Source: Chthoniobacterales bacterium (GTDB lineage Bacteria; Verrucomicrobiota; Verrucomicrobiia; Chthoniobacterales; JACTMZ01). From it: a stretch of DNA of 64,000 nt. This document shows positions 43,257 to 51,719 of the stretch, piece by piece. How positions within the stretch are numbered: the stretch's first letter is position 1; each line of letters starts with the position of its first letter. The position numbers and the translations under genes were made by a program. The stretch spans positions 16,478 to 80,477 of the forward strand of contig VEQL01000003.1 of assembly GCA_018883245.1 (NCBI GenBank). Reading direction: 5' to 3'. The notes under the pieces were generated by a model. It did not search any database, was not told the DNA's origin, and was given only the letters and a program-made list of their open reading frames with translations.

Positions 43257-44611
43257 ACGACGAGGACTACAACGGAAAACGCGCGCTGGTGCTCGGCTTG
43301 GGGCGCAGCGGGGAGGCGGCCGCCAGCCTTCTGCTCGAACGCGGTGCGACGGTGACCGTGCTCGACTCCGGAGACCCGGCCCCGCGCGGGGCGTCGGCCG
43401 GAAAACTTTCCTCGCGCGGCGCGCGTGTCGTTTTGGGGGACGACGCGTTGCGCTGCGCGATGGACTTTGACTTCGCGGTTCTCAGCCCGGGGATCGATCC
43501 CGCGGTGCCGCTCGCGCGGAGACCTGTCGAGGCCGGTGTTCCGTTGATCGGGGAGATCGAGTTGGCCTTCCGCAGCTGCCGCTGCCCCGTGGTGGCCATC
43601 ACGGGGACCAACGGGAAGACCACGACAACCGGGCTCACCGCGGCTCTCCTCGCGGCGGCCGGGCTGCAGGTCGAGGCTTGCGGCAACATCGGCCTTCCTT
43701 TCAGCGAGGTGGCCGCGCGCAGCACCGCTCTCGACGCGGCGGTGGTGGAGATCAGCTCCTTCCAACTTGAAACCACGGACACTTTTCGTCCCCGGGTGGC
43801 GGTCTGGACAAACTTCAGCGCAAACCATCTGGACCGCTACCCGGATGTCGATTCCTACCGCGCGGCGAAACTGCGCATTTTCGAGCGCCAAACGGGGGAT
43901 GATTTCGCGGTGACCAACGCACGCGAAGAGTTGCCCGCCCTGCGTGCGCGGCGTGTCACGTTCACCGCCGCGCCGGACGTCGGGGCCGACTTCACGTTGT
44001 CGGGAGGCGGGGAAATTTTGCACCGCGGCAAACCGGTCATCGCTTTGAGCGAGACAAAACTTCGCGGCCCGCACAATGCGGAGAATCTCATGGCGGCACT
44101 CGCCGCGGGCGCCTGCCTCGGGGTGGATCTCGGCGCCATGCTTCCGGGTGCTCGCGCTTACGATCCGCCGCCGCACCGCTGCGAATTCGTGCGCGACATT
44201 GACGGTGTCACATGGGTGAACGACTCCAAATCGACCAACCTCGATGCGCTCTCCCGCGCCCTGCAGGGGCAAACCGGTGGTGTCGTCCTCATCGCGGGGG
44301 GCAAAAACAAAGGTTTCGACTTCGCACCCTTGGCAACGGTGGTGAAACAGCGTGTTCACGATGCCGTTCTGATCGGCGAAATGCGCGAGTCCATCGCGCG
44401 CGACTGGGCTGCCGCCTGCGCCTGCCACTGCGAGCCGACCCTGGTAGCTGCTGTCGCCAAGGCTCGCAGCCTCGCCCGCGCCGGCGACACCGTCCTTTTT
44501 TCGCCCGGCACTTCATCGTTCGACATGTTCCGCAGCTACGAGGAACGCGGCGATCTTTTCAAACAATTCACCCGCCTGATCCAAACCAACACAACCACAC
44601 CACAATCATGA
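43253..44611 (+). CDS. murD: UDP-N-acetylmuramoylalanine--D-glutamate ligase
   Basis: 452 residues. An N-terminal Rossmann domain (VLGLGRSGEAAASLLLERGA), P-loop AITGTNGKTTTTGL, GNIGLPFSEV, ISSFQLETT and the C-terminal VNDSKSTNLDAL followed by IAGGKNKGFDF. It adds D-Glu to UDP-MurNAc-L-Ala. The GTG start overlaps the mraY stop. Its stop overlaps the ATG of the LysM protein. Confidence 0.95.
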   Translation: MNDEDYNGKRALVLGLGRSGEAAASLLLERGATVTVLDSGDPAPRGASAGKLSSRGARVVLGDDALRCAMDFDFAVLSPGIDPAVPLARRPVEAGVPLIGEIELAFRSCRCPVVAITGTNGKTTTTGLTAALLAAAGLQVEACGNIGLPFSEVAARSTALDAAVVEISSFQLETTDTFRPRVAVWTNFSANHLDRYPDVDSYRAAKLRIFERQTGDDFAVTNAREELPALRARRVTFTAAPDVGADFTLSGGGEILHRGKPVIALSETKLRGPHNAENLMAALAAGACLGVDLGAMLPGARAYDPPPHRCEFVRDIDGVTWVNDSKSTNLDALSRALQGQTGGVVLIAGGKNKGFDFAPLATVVKQRVHDAVLIGEMRESIARDWAAACACHCEPTLVAAVAKARSLARAGDTVLFSPGTSSFDMFRSYEERGDLFKQFTRLIQTNTTTPQS

Positions 44612-45345
44612 GAATACCATTGTTCAGCAAACTGACGGCCAAGTCCCGCGGCCGCAAAGTGGTGCGCGCCACGGCGGCGCGTGCCATGCGCGGAGCGGAC
44701 GAGGAATACTACGAAGCCGAACCCAACATGAAGCTGTCCCACGCCTTCATGGTCGTGCTGATTCTGCACGTCGTCGCGGTCGGGGGTATTTACGCCTTCA
44801 ACAAGATCAAAGTGCAGAAGAGTGGCGACCTTCTGGTGAATATTACCGATAAGATCTCGAAAGTGTCCGGAGGCGCGGCATCCGCGAAATCCCAGCCTGC
44901 GACTGCACCGTCCGCATCCGCCGTTGCCGCCGCGCCCTCAGCGGAAATGGTGCCCAGCGCACGCCTCACGAGCGATGATGCGGACGAACCGCTGCCGGCC
45001 GTAGTTTCGAATGTGCCGACGGGCGGACCCGCCATCGCCGCCGCGTCCACCGTCGCGCCTGCCGCCGAACAAACAACGCCGGTCGTTTCCGCATCTGCCG
45101 TCGCGGCCCCGGCCAAGACAGCGGTGAAGTCCGCCGAAGCCTTGCAGTCCAAGACCGCGCCCAAGGTCGAGACCAAGGCGGCCGCGGCATCCGGGACTTA
45201 CAAGGTGGCGAAGGGGGACAACCCTTACACCATCGCGAAGAAACTCGGCGTGCGCTACCAGGACTTGCTCAAGGCCAACGGTATCGACGACCCGACAAAA
45301 TTGCAGATCGGCCAAGTGCTCAAAGCTCCGCCCAAAGCGAACTGA
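44608..45345 (+). CDS. LysM-domain membrane protein inserted in the dcw cluster
   Basis: 245 residues. A basic N-terminus of about 45 residues, one membrane helix (AFMVVLILHVVAVGGIYAF), a long Ala/Ser/Pro/Val-rich spacer (about 70-195) and one C-terminal LysM domain (YKVAKGDNPYTIAKKLGV through IGQVLKAP). The topology is inner-membrane anchor, flexible spacer across the periplasm and peptidoglycan-binding tip. Its ATG overlaps the murD stop and ftsW follows after six bases, so it is made with the divisome. A role in anchoring or sensing septal peptidoglycan is inference. It is not a standard dcw gene. Confidence 0.85.
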   Translation: MRIPLFSKLTAKSRGRKVVRATAARAMRGADEEYYEAEPNMKLSHAFMVVLILHVVAVGGIYAFNKIKVQKSGDLLVNITDKISKVSGGAASAKSQPATAPSASAVAAAPSAEMVPSARLTSDDADEPLPAVVSNVPTGGPAIAAASTVAPAAEQTTPVVSASAVAAPAKTAVKSAEALQSKTAPKVETKAAAASGTYKVAKGDNPYTIAKKLGVRYQDLLKANGIDDPTKLQIGQVLKAPPKAN

Positions 45346-45351
45346 CGACCC

Positions 45352-46494
45352 ATGCCCCGGCGCACGGCCTACGTTCTGATCCTGTCGATGCTGAGCCTCA
45401 CGGCGATCGGTATCGTCATGCTTTTCAGCACGGGGGCCTACGCGCAGGACAGCCGGGGCGACATGTATTACTTCGTCAAGCGACAAGCCATGTGGCTCGC
45501 GATCGGCGGCGTGGCCTTGGTGGGTGCCGCAGTGGTCGATTATCGCATGTGGGCGCGTGCCTGGCCGTGGCTCTATGGGATTGCCGCTGTCATGCTGGTG
45601 CTGTGCTTCGTCCCGGGTGTGGGGATGAAGATCAACGGCGCCCATCGGTGGGTGAATCTCGGTTTCGCCACCTTCCAGCCGAGCGAACTGGGCAAAGTCG
45701 CGGTGCTGCTTTTTCTCGCGTGGTGGTATCATCGCAACGAGGAGCGTTCGGCGGAGTTCTGGCGCGGGTTCGTCATCCCTCTGGCCGTGGCCGGGGCGAT
45801 CATGGCTCTGATCGTCATCGAGGTGGATCTCGGCGCCACCGCGTTGATCGGCGCGACAACGCTCGCCGTGATGTTCGTTGCCGGCACCGGCCTGCGCTGG
45901 CTCCTGCCTTTGCTCGGGGCCGGCTTGTGCGGACTGGTTTATGCGGTGTTGAACATCGAGGAGCGCATGGGGCGCCTGCTGGCGTTTCTCGATCCAGAGA
46001 AATACCGACTCACCGAGGGCCTGCAGCAATGGCAGGCGATGCTCGCGTTCGGTGCGGGCGGGGTCGAGGGGCTCGGACTCGGGAACGGGAGGCAGAAAAT
46101 GCTCTACCTTCCTTATGCCCACACGGATTTCATTTTTCCCATGATCGGCGAGGAACTGGGGCTGCGGTTCACGTTGCTCACCGTGTTTTGTTTCCTGCTC
46201 ATGCTCCTGGCCGGGGCGCTCATCGCGATGAACGCGCGCGACCGTTTCGGCATGCTCCTGGGTTTCGGTATCACGATCATCATCAGTCTGCAGGCGGCGA
46301 TAAACATCGGTGTGACCACGTCGCTTTTGCCGAACAAGGGCATGCCGCTGCCGTTCATCAGCTACGGCGGGAGCAACCTCGCCGTCTCCATGCTGCTCGT
46401 CGGCATGCTGCTGAATATCCACCGCCAAGGCCGGCGTGTGCCGAAAACCCGCGCGCGTGCCGTCCCGGCCACCAGCCTCGCGGTCCGTTTCTGA
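45352..46494 (+). CDS. ftsW: Lipid II polymerase FtsW (SEDS family)
   Basis: 380 residues, about ten membrane helices. SEDS signatures are GAHRWVNLGFATFQPSEL, the YRLTEGLQQWQAMLAFGAGG segment, AHTDFIFPMIGEELG and the late motif PLPFISYGGSNL. It polymerises glycan strands at the septum with FtsI. The position between murD and murG argues for FtsW over RodA. murG starts three bases after the stop. Confidence 0.95.
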   Translation: MPRRTAYVLILSMLSLTAIGIVMLFSTGAYAQDSRGDMYYFVKRQAMWLAIGGVALVGAAVVDYRMWARAWPWLYGIAAVMLVLCFVPGVGMKINGAHRWVNLGFATFQPSELGKVAVLLFLAWWYHRNEERSAEFWRGFVIPLAVAGAIMALIVIEVDLGATALIGATTLAVMFVAGTGLRWLLPLLGAGLCGLVYAVLNIEERMGRLLAFLDPEKYRLTEGLQQWQAMLAFGAGGVEGLGLGNGRQKMLYLPYAHTDFIFPMIGEELGLRFTLLTVFCFLLMLLAGALIAMNARDRFGMLLGFGITIIISLQAAINIGVTTSLLPNKGMPLPFISYGGSNLAVSMLLVGMLLNIHRQGRRVPKTRARAVPATSLAVRF

Positions 46495-46497
46495 TCC

Positions 46498-47586
46498 ATG
46501 AAATTCGTCATCGCTTGCGGCGGAACGGGCGGTCATTTGTTTCCCGGGTTGGCGGTGGCGGAGGTCCTGCGCGCGGGCGGGCACGACGTCCTGCTGCTTG
46601 TCTCCGAAAAACAGGTCGATCAGCGCGCCCTGCGAAACCATCCCGATCTGCCGAGCGAAAAACTGCCGTCCATCGGGCTGCCTTCGTTGTTTTCGCCCGC
46701 GCTCGTCGCCTTCCTGAGCCGTCTGCGCGCGAGCTTCAAAAAGTGCGGGGCGATCTTTGGTGCGGATCCGCCGGACGCGGTTTTGGGGATGGGTGGATTC
46801 ACCAGCATCGCGCCGCTCATTGCGGCGCGGCGGCGGGGCATACCGGCTTTCCTGCACGAGTCGAACGCGATTCCCGGCAAGGCCAACCGTCTTGCCGCGC
46901 GATTTTGCCGCGCGGTGCTGCTCGGATTCGATGATTGTGCGCGGCACTTTCCGGCCGGCAAAACACGCGTCACGGGGACGCCTATCCGCCGCGAGCTGGG
47001 CGAAAATGTCCCGACGCGCGAAGAGGCCAGACAGCGGCTGGGGTTGGACGCCGGAAAGCCGACGCTGCTTGTGATGGGCGGCAGCCAGGGAGCCTCCGGC
47101 ATCAACGCGCTGGTGACACGCGCCGCCCCGAACATGACAGACAAAAAACTGCAGGTCATTCACCTCGCCGGGGAGCGCGAGGCGCCCGCCGTGGAGGACG
47201 CTTACCGCCAAGCCGGTATTCCCGCCGTCGTGTTGCCGTTTTGCGACCGTATGCAGGATGTTTATGCCGCGGCGGACCTTGTCATATCCCGCTCCGGCGC
47301 CGCGAGCCTCGGCGAATTGTCGTGGTTCGGATTGCCGTCGGTTCTCATTCCCTATCCGCATGCCGCCGAGGACCACCAGCGTTTGAACGCCGGGATCTTC
47401 GTGCGGGCCGGTGCGGCGCGCGTGACCGAGGAAACGGGCACAACGCCGGAGGAGTTTGCCGCGCTGATTCTGTCTTTGCTGGAGTCGCCCTCGATTTTGT
47501 CCAACATGGCAACGGCAGCCAAGGGTCTGGCCCCGCGCGATGCGGCGGCCCGGGTGGCCGGGGTGCTGACTGGAGTGCGGGAATGA
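46498..47586 (+). CDS. murG: UDP-GlcNAc--lipid I N-acetylglucosaminyl transferase
   Basis: 362 residues, GT-B fold. N-terminal GGTGGHLFPGLAVAE, acceptor-site region HESNAIPGKANRLAA, LVMGGSQGASGIN, and the donor-site ISRSGAASLGELSWFGLP followed by HAAEDHQRLNA. It converts lipid I to lipid II on the cytoplasmic face. Its stop overlaps the murC/murB start (ATGA). Confidence 0.96.
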   Translation: MKFVIACGGTGGHLFPGLAVAEVLRAGGHDVLLLVSEKQVDQRALRNHPDLPSEKLPSIGLPSLFSPALVAFLSRLRASFKKCGAIFGADPPDAVLGMGGFTSIAPLIAARRRGIPAFLHESNAIPGKANRLAARFCRAVLLGFDDCARHFPAGKTRVTGTPIRRELGENVPTREEARQRLGLDAGKPTLLVMGGSQGASGINALVTRAAPNMTDKKLQVIHLAGEREAPAVEDAYRQAGIPAVVLPFCDRMQDVYAAADLVISRSGAASLGELSWFGLPSVLIPYPHAAEDHQRLNAGIFVRAGAARVTEETGTTPEEFAALILSLLESPSILSNMATAAKGLAPRDAAARVAGVLTGVRE

Positions 47587-49865
47587 CAACGCAGGAACTG
47601 GCCGAGCAATTGCACGGGTCGCCGCGGCGCATCCACCTCATCGGCGTCGCCGGATCGGGGATGAGCGGGATCGCGGCGCTTTTGCTCGCCTTGGGACACA
47701 AAGTCAGCGGATCCGACAAGGTGGACTCGGTCGAGGTGAAGCGCTTGCAGACCCTCGGGTTGGATTTTCGGACGCCGCAGCGGGCAGAGGACGTCGCCGA
47801 TGCGCAGTTGGTCATTTATTCCTCGGCGATCCGGCCCGGCAATCCGGCCTATGACGCGGCGTCGCGTCTGGGCAAACCGATGGTCCGTCGCGCGGAAGCA
47901 CTGGCCGCTCTCATGCTCGGCAAAAAGGGAATTCTTGTCTGCGGCATGCACGGCAAGACGACCGTCTCGGCCATGGCCGCGCATGTTCTCCGGGCGGCCG
48001 GGGCGCACCCTTCGCATTATGTCGGTGCAGAGATCCCGATCCTCGGCACGAATGCGCGATGGGACGCGGGCGGCGAGTATTTCGTGGCCGAGGGAGACGA
48101 GAGCGACGGCACCATCACCGGCTACCATCCCGAGCACGCCATCGTCCTGAATATCGAACCGGAGCATCTCGACCATTACGCCGACATCGCGGCGATCGAC
48201 GCGGCTTTCTCCAAGCTCCTCGACCAGACGACGGGAAAAATCTTCTTCTGCGCCGACGACGCCGGCGCCTCGCGGGTTTGTTCCGGTCGCCCGCGCACGG
48301 TGTCCTACGGCCGCACGGGCGCTTATGCCTATGCGGGCTTCGAGGGTGCCGTCTTCGGTTCGAAGTTCAGTTTCTGTCGCGAAGGAAAAGAGTTGGCGCG
48401 CGTCACTCTCAATGTCCCCGGCGAGCACAACGCGCTCAACGCCACGGCCGTGCTCGCCCTTGCGACCGAACTCGGTCTGGATCTCGGAAAATGCGTCGCG
48501 GCGCTGGAGGGGTTCCGCGGTGCGCGCCGGCGCTTCGAAGTGGTGTATTCTTCCGATGACTACCTGATCGTCGATGATTACGGTCATCATCCGACGGAGA
48601 TCGCGGCGGTCATCCGGACCGCACGCGGGGCAGGGCGCAAGCGCGTCATTTTGCTCTTCCAGCCGCACCGCTACACGCGCACCCTGGCGCTCAAAGACGA
48701 GTTCGGTCGTGCGCTGGCCGAAGCCGATGCCGTGGTGGTGACCGAAATTTATCCTGCCAGCGAGCCCCCGATTCCCGGTGTCGACGGAGGGTTGGTGGCC
48801 GAGGCGGCGCGATCGGCGGGTTGCGCGCATACGTCGTATTTTGCCTCGCGCCAGCGGGCCGGCATCGAAGCCGGCCACTTGCTGCATGCGGGGGACCTGC
48901 TCGTCACGCTCGGAGCCGGCAACATCCACGAGCAGGCTGCGGCCCTTGCCAGAGACTTGGCGATGCTGGAAAAGTTGCGAGCGGCCATGGGGCCCGGCAT
49001 TGCCCGGTTGTATGAACCGATGGCCAAGCACACGACCATGAGGGTCGGTGGTCCCGCGCAGTTCTGGCTTGAACCGGAGACGGAGGAGGGGTTCTGCGAA
49101 TTGGCCCGCACCGCGCACGAACAAGGTCTGCCTTTCATGGTGATCGGACGCGGTTCGAATCTCGTCGTCCGGGACGGTGGCTTGCGCGGTGTGGTGGTGC
49201 GGCTGCGCCGCGGCGTGTTCGGGGAATTCTCGACCGAGGGTCACACAATCCGTGCAGGCGTGGGCGTGAGACTCAAAGCCCTGAGCGGCGCGGCTGTCGC
49301 CGCGGGTCTCGCCGGCTTCGAGTGGATGGAAGGGATCCCGGGGGACGTGGGTGGATGCCTGCGCATGAATGCCGGGGCGATGGGGGTCGAGGCGTTCGAC
49401 CAGGTGACTCTGCTGCGCTATGCCGACCAGGAGGGGAATATTTTCGAGCGATCGCCGCGCGATTTCGAAGTTCATTACCGCAGCGTGCCGCTTCTGCGCA
49501 CAAACTATGCGCTTTCCGCTGTTTTCCGCGGCACGCCTGCTCCTTCCCCCGAAGTCGAAGCCCGAACGCGCGATTACGCGGCCAAGCGCAAGTCGTCGCA
49601 GCCCGCCGGCGCGAGCGCGGGTTGCGTGTTCCGCAATCCCGAAGGCGGCAAAGCGGGGCAGCTTATCGATTCGGCGGGTCTCAAAAATCTCCGCGTCGGC
49701 GCGGCGCGCGTATCCGATGTCCACGCCAACTTCATCCTGAACGAGGGCGGCGCGACCGCTTCCGAAGTCCTTGCGCTTGTTGAGCAGGTGAGAGCCGAGG
49801 TGCTCAAACATCACGGCGTAAGACTTGAGACCGAGGTGCAGATCATCGGGGAGGAGCCTTCGTGA
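47583..49865 (+). CDS. murC/murB: Bifunctional UDP-MurNAc--L-alanine ligase / UDP-MurNAc dehydrogenase (MurC-MurB fusion)
   Basis: A single 760-residue frame. Residues 1 to about 462 are MurC: HLIGVAGSGMSGIAALLL, P-loop CGMHGKTTVSAM, EGDESDGTI, NIEPEHLDHY and DDYGHHPTEI. From about 470 to the end is MurB, the flavin reductase: HTTMRVGGPAQFW, VIGRGSNLVVRDGG, GIPGDVGGCLRMNAGAMG, YRSVPLL and a late VSDVHANFILNEGG. The residue that is the proton-donating Ser in E. coli-type MurB is Cys681 here (SAGCVFRNP). MurB makes the UDP-MurNAc that MurC uses, so fusion links consecutive steps. It overlaps murG and ddl. Confidence 0.95.
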   Translation: MTTQELAEQLHGSPRRIHLIGVAGSGMSGIAALLLALGHKVSGSDKVDSVEVKRLQTLGLDFRTPQRAEDVADAQLVIYSSAIRPGNPAYDAASRLGKPMVRRAEALAALMLGKKGILVCGMHGKTTVSAMAAHVLRAAGAHPSHYVGAEIPILGTNARWDAGGEYFVAEGDESDGTITGYHPEHAIVLNIEPEHLDHYADIAAIDAAFSKLLDQTTGKIFFCADDAGASRVCSGRPRTVSYGRTGAYAYAGFEGAVFGSKFSFCREGKELARVTLNVPGEHNALNATAVLALATELGLDLGKCVAALEGFRGARRRFEVVYSSDDYLIVDDYGHHPTEIAAVIRTARGAGRKRVILLFQPHRYTRTLALKDEFGRALAEADAVVVTEIYPASEPPIPGVDGGLVAEAARSAGCAHTSYFASRQRAGIEAGHLLHAGDLLVTLGAGNIHEQAAALARDLAMLEKLRAAMGPGIARLYEPMAKHTTMRVGGPAQFWLEPETEEGFCELARTAHEQGLPFMVIGRGSNLVVRDGGLRGVVVRLRRGVFGEFSTEGHTIRAGVGVRLKALSGAAVAAGLAGFEWMEGIPGDVGGCLRMNAGAMGVEAFDQVTLLRYADQEGNIFERSPRDFEVHYRSVPLLRTNYALSAVFRGTPAPSPEVEARTRDYAAKRKSSQPAGASAGCVFRNPEGGKAGQLIDSAGLKNLRVGAARVSDVHANFILNEGGATASEVLALVEQVRAEVLKHHGVRLETEVQIIGEEPS

Positions 49866-50776
49866 GAACGGAGCTCGCGGATCTTCATCTCGTCGTGCTC
49901 ATGGGCGGACCGGGTTCGGAGCGCGAGGTTTCTTTGCGCTCGGGCAATGCCGTGTCGGATGCCCTGCGGCGGGGCGGCTACCGTGTCACGCCGCTGGAAA
50001 TCGCCGGGACCGACTTTGTGTTGCCGCCGGACACCGGCCTTTGCGTGAACATGGTCCACGGCACGTTCGGCGAGGACGGGCAGTTGCAGTCCTTGCTCGA
50101 TGCCAAAGGAATTCCCTACACGGGCGAGGGTGCCGCGGGCAGCCGCGTCGCTTTCGACAAAAAAGAAAGCAAGAAGATCTTCGAGCGAGCAGGCGTTCCG
50201 ACCGCGCGCTGGGAAATAATCCCCGCAGGTGCGCGTCCGACGCTGCCCGTGCCGCTGGTGGTCAAAGCGCCGCGCGAGGGTTCAAGCGTCGGCGTGCATA
50301 TCGTCCGTGACGAAGGCCAACTCGCCCCGGCGCTGGCGGATTGCGCCACGCTCGACAAAGAAATCCTCGTCGAGGAATTCGTCGAGGGCCGCGAACTCAC
50401 GGTGGGCGTGGTGGGTGACCGGTCCATGGCGGTTGTCGAGATCCGGCCGCTTGAAGGCTTCTACGACTATGCCCACAAATACACCAAGGGCGCGTCCGAG
50501 TATTTTTGCCCGGCCCCGCTCGACGCCATGACGACGCGTAGGGTGCAGGAGGCGGCCCTTGCCGCGCACCGCGCGCTCGGCCTCGAGGTCTATTCGCGCG
50601 TGGATATCCTGCTTCGCGCCGATGGCTCGCCCTGCGTTCTCGAGGCCAATACAATTCCGGGCATGACCGAGACCAGTCTTCTGCCCAAAGCAGCCGCCGC
50701 TGCCGGTCTCGGCTTCCTCGAACTTTGCGAGGAGATTGCCTGCCTGTCGCTGAAACGTTTTCCGCTTCGTCCATGA
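49862..50776 (+). CDS. ddl: D-alanine--D-alanine ligase
   Basis: 304 residues, ATP-grasp. N-terminal VVLMGGPGSEREVSLRSG, central HGTFGEDGQLQSLLDAKGIP, PLVVKAPREGSSVGVH, and C-terminal SRVDILLRADGSPCVLEANT followed by PGMTETSLLP. It supplies D-Ala-D-Ala to MurF. The GTG start overlaps the murC/murB stop (GTGA), and the stop overlaps the ftsQ ATG. Confidence 0.96.
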   Translation: MRTELADLHLVVLMGGPGSEREVSLRSGNAVSDALRRGGYRVTPLEIAGTDFVLPPDTGLCVNMVHGTFGEDGQLQSLLDAKGIPYTGEGAAGSRVAFDKKESKKIFERAGVPTARWEIIPAGARPTLPVPLVVKAPREGSSVGVHIVRDEGQLAPALADCATLDKEILVEEFVEGRELTVGVVGDRSMAVVEIRPLEGFYDYAHKYTKGASEYFCPAPLDAMTTRRVQEAALAAHRALGLEVYSRVDILLRADGSPCVLEANTIPGMTETSLLPKAAAAAGLGFLELCEEIACLSLKRFPLRP

Positions 50777-51717
50777 GCATCCTCCGCCGTCGAACTGCCC
50801 GCTCGCGCCGCCCCGTCCGCAAGAAAAGACGGCAGCACCTGCTCGAAGTGACGGCCACGGCCGAGACCGAGCGCCGGCGCAGGAACCAGAAGATCGTCCT
50901 TTACGCTGGCGAGGCCGTGGTGGTCGCCGGTCTGCTTGCTTTTGCATGGCTCGGCGTGCGTGCGCTCATCCAGTGGCAATTTCACGGCAACGACCGCTAC
51001 AACGTGCGGGTTGTCGAGGTTGACACCGATGGCGTTATGACACGCGAGGAGGCGCTGGCAATGACGGGTATACGCGAGGGCGTGAATGTCTTCTCGCTCG
51101 ATCTCGAGGCCGCCCAGAGGACGCTGGCCGCGGTGCCGAAAATCAAGGACGCCCGTGTCGAGCGGATGCTGCCGGACAAGGTGGTCATCGATATCGACGC
51201 CCGCAAGCCGGTGGCGTGGATCGCGCCCAAGGACACGGGTGAAGATCCATCTGCCATGGAGACTTCGCGCCTGATCGACCGGGACGGCGTCATGATGAAA
51301 CCGGAAGGTTTCGAGCCCGCGCAGGCGGGTCTTCCGGTGATCTACGGCATTCCGACGGAACAATGGAAACCGGGCGACCGTGTCGAGCTTCGCGAACTGC
51401 GCGCGGCCGTCGAGCTTTTCGACCGTGTGGCCGAGCGCGCCGATCCCCAGGTGAGCCTGCGCGCCGCCGACGTGGGCAAGGGATGGTGCATTCTTGCGTG
51501 GGACGATCCCCAGACGCGTTACACCTTCGGTCTGGACGACTTGTCCGCGCAGCTCGACCGGCTCCGGTTCATCCTCATGCACGTCGGCCAGTCATCCCGT
51601 AAGATCGCGACCGCCAACCTCATTCCGTCGCGCAACACGCCGGTGACATTCCGCGATGATCCGCCGCCCGCGCCGGAACCGGCTCCCGCCCCGGCGCCAA
51701 AGAAAAAGAAGTCCTGA
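50773..51717 (+). CDS. ftsQ: FtsQ/DivIB-like cell division protein
   Basis: 314 residues. A very basic cytoplasmic head (RRRTARSRRPVRKKRRQ), one membrane helix (about 45-63), then a POTRA-like domain (FHGNDRYNVRVVEVDTDGVM; ITREGV-like loop; RVERMLPDKVVIDIDARKPV) and a C-terminal beta domain. It ends in a Pro/Ala then Lys-rich tail. FtsQ links FtsL/FtsB to the early divisome. The position between ddl and ftsA supports the call. ftsA begins two bases after its stop. Confidence 0.88.
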   Translation: MSILRRRTARSRRPVRKKRRQHLLEVTATAETERRRRNQKIVLYAGEAVVVAGLLAFAWLGVRALIQWQFHGNDRYNVRVVEVDTDGVMTREEALAMTGIREGVNVFSLDLEAAQRTLAAVPKIKDARVERMLPDKVVIDIDARKPVAWIAPKDTGEDPSAMETSRLIDRDGVMMKPEGFEPAQAGLPVIYGIPTEQWKPGDRVELRELRAAVELFDRVAERADPQVSLRAADVGKGWCILAWDDPQTRYTFGLDDLSAQLDRLRFILMHVGQSSRKIATANLIPSRNTPVTFRDDPPPAPEPAPAPAPKKKKS

Positions 51718-51719
51718 CC

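Noticed and set aside
44938..47589. 883-codon open frame on the minus strand opposite the LysM gene, ftsW and murG
   Set aside because: It is antisense to three clearly conserved genes, and its product is a His/Arg/Gln-rich low-information sequence with no motif. Long antisense frames are expected in high-GC DNA.
47352..49814. 820-codon minus-strand frame opposite murC/murB
   Set aside because: A shadow of the fused gene: no promoter, no family motif, and composition typical of reverse-strand translation.
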